Below are positions 58,696-64,000 of a DNA stretch of 64,000 bases, in pieces (within the stretch, counting starts at the first letter, position 1; each line of letters opens with the position of its first letter). The position numbers were made by a program, and so were the translations under genes. Source of the DNA: UBA1672 sp965263215 (GTDB lineage Bacteria; Pseudomonadota; Alphaproteobacteria; Micavibrionales; Micavibrionaceae); contig OZ253663.1 in assembly GCA_965263215.1 (NCBI GenBank), positions 868,001-932,000 on the forward strand, read 5' to 3'. Under the pieces are notes generated by a model. The model was not told the DNA's origin and did not search any database. It was given only the letters and a program-made list of their open reading frames with translations.

Positions 58696-61600
58696 ATGTG
58701 CGCAGCAAAAGCCAAAAAAGAATCAAAAAAGTATATTTCCGCTAACAGTATAGAGAGTTTTACAGGTCGTAAAAGGGTGCGTCGTAGTTTTGGACGTATT
58801 GATGAAGTCGCTCAGATGCCAAATTTGATCGAGCTTCAGCGTGACTCTTATGAGCGTTTTCAACAAAAAGACGTTCCCGCGGATGACCGTGAAATTACTG
58901 GTTTAGAGGAAGTTTTGGCCTCTGTGTTTCCTATTCGTGACTTCGGTGACAAAGCTGAAATCGACTTTGTAAAATACGAATTTGAAAAGCCGAAATATGA
59001 TGTGGAAGAATGTCAGCAACGTGGCATGACATACGCGGCGCCATTACGTGTGACATTGCGTTTGTCTGTTTTTGATGTTGATGAAGACACGGGCTTGCGT
59101 TCAATTCGTGACATCAAAGAACAAGATGTCTACATGGTTGATATGCCGATGATGACTGAAAACGGTACATTCGTTGTGAATGGTACGGAGCGTGTTATCG
59201 TTTCGCAAATGCACCGTTCACCGGGCGTTTTCTTTGATCATGATGGTGGTAAGAACCACGTTTCAGGTAAATATTTATTCTCTGCCCGTGTTATCCCATA
59301 TCGTGGTTCATGGTTGGATTTTGAATTTGACGCCAAAGATCTTATGTATGTACGTATTGATCGTCGCCGTAAATTGCCTTTGACAACTTTCTTGCGTTGT
59401 TTGGACAGTGCAGAAACGCAAAAATTACGTGCAGAAGCAGAAGCAAATGACGAGCAAATTGATCCGTTGATGGTTCAGGGCATGTCCAACGAAGAATTGC
59501 TGAATGTTTTCTATGATGGTGTGTCATATAAGAAAGATAAAAAAGGTTGGAGAACAGCGTTTGACGGTGAGCGTTTACGCGGCGTTAAGCTTCCTTATGA
59601 TCTTGTCAATGCCAAGTCAGGTAAAGTTGTGGCGGAAGAGGGCACAAAAATTACACCGCGCAAGGCGAAAAAGTTCACAGAAGATGGATTGAAAGAAATC
59701 TTGGTTCAAGGTGAGCAGATTATTGGTCAATACCTTGCGACAGACATCTTTGACAATAAAACAGGTTTGGTTTTATTCGAAGCAGGACATGAAATTGAAG
59801 AAGGTGATTTTGAGAAGCTAGACGAAGCCAATGTTCAAGAGCTTAGCCTTCTGAATATTGATTATCTGAATGTTGGTCCATATATGCGTAATACATTGAT
59901 GGCCGATAAGTGTGACACACGCGAAGAGGCGTTGATCGATATTTATCGTGTTATGCGCCCGGGTGAGCCGCCAACGGTTGAGTCGGCTCAGGCGTTGTTT
60001 GAATCGCTATTCTTCGATGCAGAGCGTTATGATCTATCGCCGGTTGGTCGCGTGAAAATGAATGCGCGTTTGGATCTTGATGCTGAAGATCAGTTCCGTA
60101 TCCTTTGCAAGGATGACATTCTTGCAATCGTTAAATATCTGCATGATTTGAAAGATGGTAAAGGCGAGGTTGATGATATTGATAACCTTGGTAACCGTCG
60201 TGTTCGTTCCGTTGGTGAATTGATGGAAAATCAGGTTCGTATTGGTTTGCTTCGTATGGAGCGTGCCATTCGTGAGCGTATGTCATCTGTTGAGATTGAC
60301 ACATATATGCCACATGACTTGATCAACTCTAAACCTGCGCAAGCCGCTGTTCGTGAGTTTTTTGGTTCATCTCAGCTTTCACAGTTTATGGATCAAACAA
60401 ACCCGCTTTCTGAAATTACGCATAAACGTCGTCTTTCTGCGCTTGGGCCGGGTGGTCTTACGCGTGAACGTGCCGGATTTGAAGTACGTGACGTTCACCC
60501 AACGCATTATGGTCGTATTTGTCCGATTGAAACGCCGGAAGGTCCGAACATTGGTTTGATTAACTCACTTGCGACTTTTGCGCGTGTTAATCAGTACGGC
60601 TTTATCGAAAGTCCTTATCGTAAAGTTGAAAATGGTAAAGTGACGCCGGAAGTGGTTTATATGTCGGCGATGGAAGAGGCCAGATACACAATTGCTCAGG
60701 CCAACTCTGTTTTGACAAAAGCGGGCGGTTTTGAAGCTGACCTTGTGTCTTGTCGTCAGGCTGGTGAGAACGTGATGGCCACGGCCGAGCAAATTGAATA
60801 TATGGACGTTTCACCGAAACAGATGGTTTCTGTTGCTGCGTCTCTTATTCCGTTCTTGGAAAATGATGATGCGAACCGTGCCTTGATGGGATCAAACATG
60901 ATGCGTCAGGCTGTGCCATTGTTGCGCTCTACTGCGCCGATTGTTGGTACAGGTATGGAAGCGATTGTTGCACGTGACTCCGGTGCTTCGGTTGTTGCAC
61001 GCCGTGCAGGTGTTGTAACCAAAGTTGATGCACAGCGTGTTGTTGTGCAGGCGACTGAAATCGTAAGCGCGGATGAGCCTGTGGTTGACATCTATAAGCT
61101 GTCAAAATTCCAACGCTCAAACCAAGATACATGTATCAACCAACGTCCTTTGTTGAAAGTTGGTGATCATGTGAAGCCGGGCGATATCATCGCTGACGGT
61201 CCTTCGACGGATCTGGGTGAGTTGGCCTTGGGGCGTAACATCACTGTGGCGTTCATGCCATGGAATGGTTACAACTTCGAAGACTCAATCTTGATCAACG
61301 AAACAATCGTGCGCGATGATGTGTTTACATCTATCCACCTTGAGGAATTTGAGGTGATGGCACGTGACACGCGTCTTGGCGCAGAGGAAATCACACGCGA
61401 TATTCCAAATGTTGGTGAAGAAGCGCTGAAACACTTGGATGAAGCCGGTATTGTTCACATTGGTGCAGAAGTTCACCCCGGTGATATTTTGTGCGGTAAA
61501 GTGACACCGAAAGGTGAATCACCCATGACGCCGGAAGAAAAACTTCTTCGTGCGATCTTTGGTGAGAAGGCTGCGGATGTTAAAGATACATCACTACGCT

Positions 61601-62943
61601 TACCCCCTGGTGCATCCGGTACAATCGTTGAGGTGCGCGTGTTTAACCGTCGCGGTGTTGATAAAGATGCGCGTGCGATGTCGATTGAACAAGAGGAAAT
61701 CGAACGTCTTGCAAAAGACCGCGATGATGAGCGTCGTATTCTTGAGGACGGTTTCTATGGTCGTTTGGCACAAATGCTTGAAGGGCAGACTGTTGCGACA
61801 GGGCCGAAAGGTGAATCTCTGAAGAAGGGGGCTGTGATTACGCAGACTGCTTTGGATGACATGAAGCGCGGTCTATGGCGTCAAGTTGCTGTTAAAGACG
61901 AAAAGCGCATGGAAGAAATCGAAGCGATGTCAAAAACATTTGATGCTGCTGTTGATGACTTGAAAGAGCGTTTCGAAAACAAAGTTGAAAAACTTCAACG
62001 TGGTGATGAATTGTTACCGGGGGTGATGAAGATGGTTAAAGTCTTCGTTGCTGTGAAACGTAAAATGCAGCCGGGCGACAAAATGGCTGGTCGTCACGGA
62101 AACAAAGGTGTTGTATCACGCATTATGCCGCAAGAAGATATGCCGTATTTGGAAGATGGCCGTACAGTTGATCTCGTGTTGAACCCGCTTGGTGTTCCAT
62201 CACGTATGAACGTTGGTCAGATTTTGGAAACGCATCTTGGTTGGGCGTCTGCGAACTTTGGTAAACAAATCGGTGAAATTATCGATGCGTTCCAAGATCG
62301 TAAAAACCCAACGAAAGAAGAACGTAAACTGCTTGATGAAAAGCTTAAAACTGTATACGGCGAGCGTGAATATAAGGAAAAAGTTTCTGATCTTGATGAG
62401 AAGGAAGTCCTTGAAATGGCGAATAATCTGCGCAGTGGTGTGCCGATGGGAACGCCTGTTTTCGACGGTGCAGACGAAGGTGACATTACTGATCTTCTTG
62501 AGAAGGCAGGTGTTAATGCTTCCGGTCAGATGCGTTTGATTGATGGTCGTACGGGTGAATATTTCCACCGCGATGTGACGGTTGGCATTATGTACATGCT
62601 GAAACTGCATCACCTTGTGGATGATAAAATTCACGCACGTTCTATCGGGCCATATTCACTTGTTACGCAACAGCCACTTGGCGGTAAGGCACAGTTTGGT
62701 GGTCAGCGCTTTGGTGAGATGGAAGTTTGGGCGTTGCAGGCTTATGGCGCGGCGTATACGTTGCAGGAAATGTTGACGGTGAAATCCGATGATGTTGCCG
62801 GTCGTTCGAAGGTTTATGAAAGCATCGTTCGCGGTGAAGACAACTTCGAAATTGGTATTCCTGAATCATTTAACGTTTTGACGAAAGAGCTTAAAGCCCT
62901 GTGTCTGAATGTTGATATGAAGCAGAGCGGAACCAAGTCCTAA
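58696..62943 (+). CDS. rpoB: RNA polymerase beta subunit
   Basis: 1415 residues; ATG at 58696 (AGGA five bases before) replaces a 20-codon upstream extension inside the leader. Core motifs: RRSFGRIDEVAQMPNLIELQ at the start, the rifampicin region GSSQLSQFMDQTNPLSEITHKRR near 555 with the contact residues conserved apart from Thr where E. coli has Asn518, PIETPEGPNIGLI, KMAGRHGNKGVVSRI and the C-terminal KAQFGGQRFGEMEVWALQAYGAAYTLQE. Rifampicin sensitivity would be expected. rpoC follows after 49 bases. Confidence 0.98.
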   Translation: MCAAKAKKESKKYISANSIESFTGRKRVRRSFGRIDEVAQMPNLIELQRDSYERFQQKDVPADDREITGLEEVLASVFPIRDFGDKAEIDFVKYEFEKPKYDVEECQQRGMTYAAPLRVTLRLSVFDVDEDTGLRSIRDIKEQDVYMVDMPMMTENGTFVVNGTERVIVSQMHRSPGVFFDHDGGKNHVSGKYLFSARVIPYRGSWLDFEFDAKDLMYVRIDRRRKLPLTTFLRCLDSAETQKLRAEAEANDEQIDPLMVQGMSNEELLNVFYDGVSYKKDKKGWRTAFDGERLRGVKLPYDLVNAKSGKVVAEEGTKITPRKAKKFTEDGLKEILVQGEQIIGQYLATDIFDNKTGLVLFEAGHEIEEGDFEKLDEANVQELSLLNIDYLNVGPYMRNTLMADKCDTREEALIDIYRVMRPGEPPTVESAQALFESLFFDAERYDLSPVGRVKMNARLDLDAEDQFRILCKDDILAIVKYLHDLKDGKGEVDDIDNLGNRRVRSVGELMENQVRIGLLRMERAIRERMSSVEIDTYMPHDLINSKPAQAAVREFFGSSQLSQFMDQTNPLSEITHKRRLSALGPGGLTRERAGFEVRDVHPTHYGRICPIETPEGPNIGLINSLATFARVNQYGFIESPYRKVENGKVTPEVVYMSAMEEARYTIAQANSVLTKAGGFEADLVSCRQAGENVMATAEQIEYMDVSPKQMVSVAASLIPFLENDDANRALMGSNMMRQAVPLLRSTAPIVGTGMEAIVARDSGASVVARRAGVVTKVDAQRVVVQATEIVSADEPVVDIYKLSKFQRSNQDTCINQRPLLKVGDHVKPGDIIADGPSTDLGELALGRNITVAFMPWNGYNFEDSILINETIVRDDVFTSIHLEEFEVMARDTRLGAEEITRDIPNVGEEALKHLDEAGIVHIGAEVHPGDILCGKVTPKGESPMTPEEKLLRAIFGEKAADVKDTSLRLPPGASGTIVEVRVFNRRGVDKDARAMSIEQEEIERLAKDRDDERRILEDGFYGRLAQMLEGQTVATGPKGESLKKGAVITQTALDDMKRGLWRQVAVKDEKRMEEIEAMSKTFDAAVDDLKERFENKVEKLQRGDELLPGVMKMVKVFVAVKRKMQPGDKMAGRHGNKGVVSRIMPQEDMPYLEDGRTVDLVLNPLGVPSRMNVGQILETHLGWASANFGKQIGEIIDAFQDRKNPTKEERKLLDEKLKTVYGEREYKEKVSDLDEKEVLEMANNLRSGVPMGTPVFDGADEGDITDLLEKAGVNASGQMRLIDGRTGEYFHRDVTVGIMYMLKLHHLVDDKIHARSIGPYSLVTQQPLGGKAQFGGQRFGEMEVWALQAYGAAYTLQEMLTVKSDDVAGRSKVYESIVRGEDNFEIGIPESFNVLTKELKALCLNVDMKQSGTKS

Positions 62944-62992
62944 TAATCGGTGATTTAAAAGATATAGCCCAGAAAAGAAAAGGGAAAATAAA

Positions 62993-64000
<1,008 letters not shown>

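Overview
The window is ordinary single-copy chromosome of an alphaproteobacterium. Markers are an ATP12-family F1 chaperone, a DUF1489 protein, the lspA / DUF3035 lipoprotein / paired M16 peptidase cluster, a phasin, an alphaproteobacterial-type NadA and the rplKAJL-rpoBC run. Coding density is high and base composition is moderate, with no tRNA, rRNA, CRISPR array, insertion sequence or prophage seen. The order cannot be fixed from the sequence alone; a free-living heterotroph with a TCA cycle, lipopolysaccharide heptose synthesis and polyhydroxyalkanoate granules fits (inference).

Layout. 1-5.9 kb: succinate dehydrogenase, with sdhCDA split from sdhB by two opposite-strand genes, one an unusual isocitrate-dehydrogenase-like protein. 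5.9-16.6 kb: a DUF1489 gene, the NAD genes nadA and nadC around a DUF2207 membrane protein, rarA with a small ArfA-like gene, a drug/metabolite transporter, and a crcB-rluC-AsmA-like-ATP12 operon. 16.6-28.6 kb, minus strand: a membrane spermidine-synthase-like protein, a small membrane protein, mutL, a pentapeptide-repeat protein, pgi, two M16 peptidases, a DUF3035 lipoprotein and lspA. 28.6-31.4 kb: a bufferin-type RiPP operon (precursor, MNIO oxidase, DUF2063 partner, DoxX) behind a promoter that matches the Caulobacter SigF pattern. 31.5-36.6 kb: ribF, an AEC transporter, a candidate small RNA and ileS. 36.7-43.1 kb: poorly known genes, including a TerB-like protein, a coiled-coil protein, a LapG-type protease fused to an MshEN-like domain, hldE, a small Cys-rich gene behind a Fur box, and two lipoproteins. 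43.1-49.4 kb: a SPOR-containing D,D-carboxypeptidase, a phasin, a hydrolase-like protein lacking its nucleophile serine, tandem RimK-like ATP-grasp ligases and a class II glutamine amidotransferase. 49.4-52.4 kb: methionine salvage operon mtnBDCA. 52.5-56 kb: an acidic unknown protein and a DUF1800/DUF1501 pair. 56.1-64 kb: rplK, rplA, rplJ, rplL, rpoB and the 5' part of rpoC, with leaders and attenuators.

The most promising items for novelty are the MshEN-LapG fusion, which could be a one-protein c-di-GMP-controlled surface protease, the bufferin operon with its predicted ECF promoter and terminator overlapping lspA, and the isocitrate-dehydrogenase relative that keeps its substrate site but has lost the usual NADP loop. 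Functions of named families are established knowledge; motif positions were read from the sequence; operon, promoter and RNA-structure calls were made by eye and not computed.
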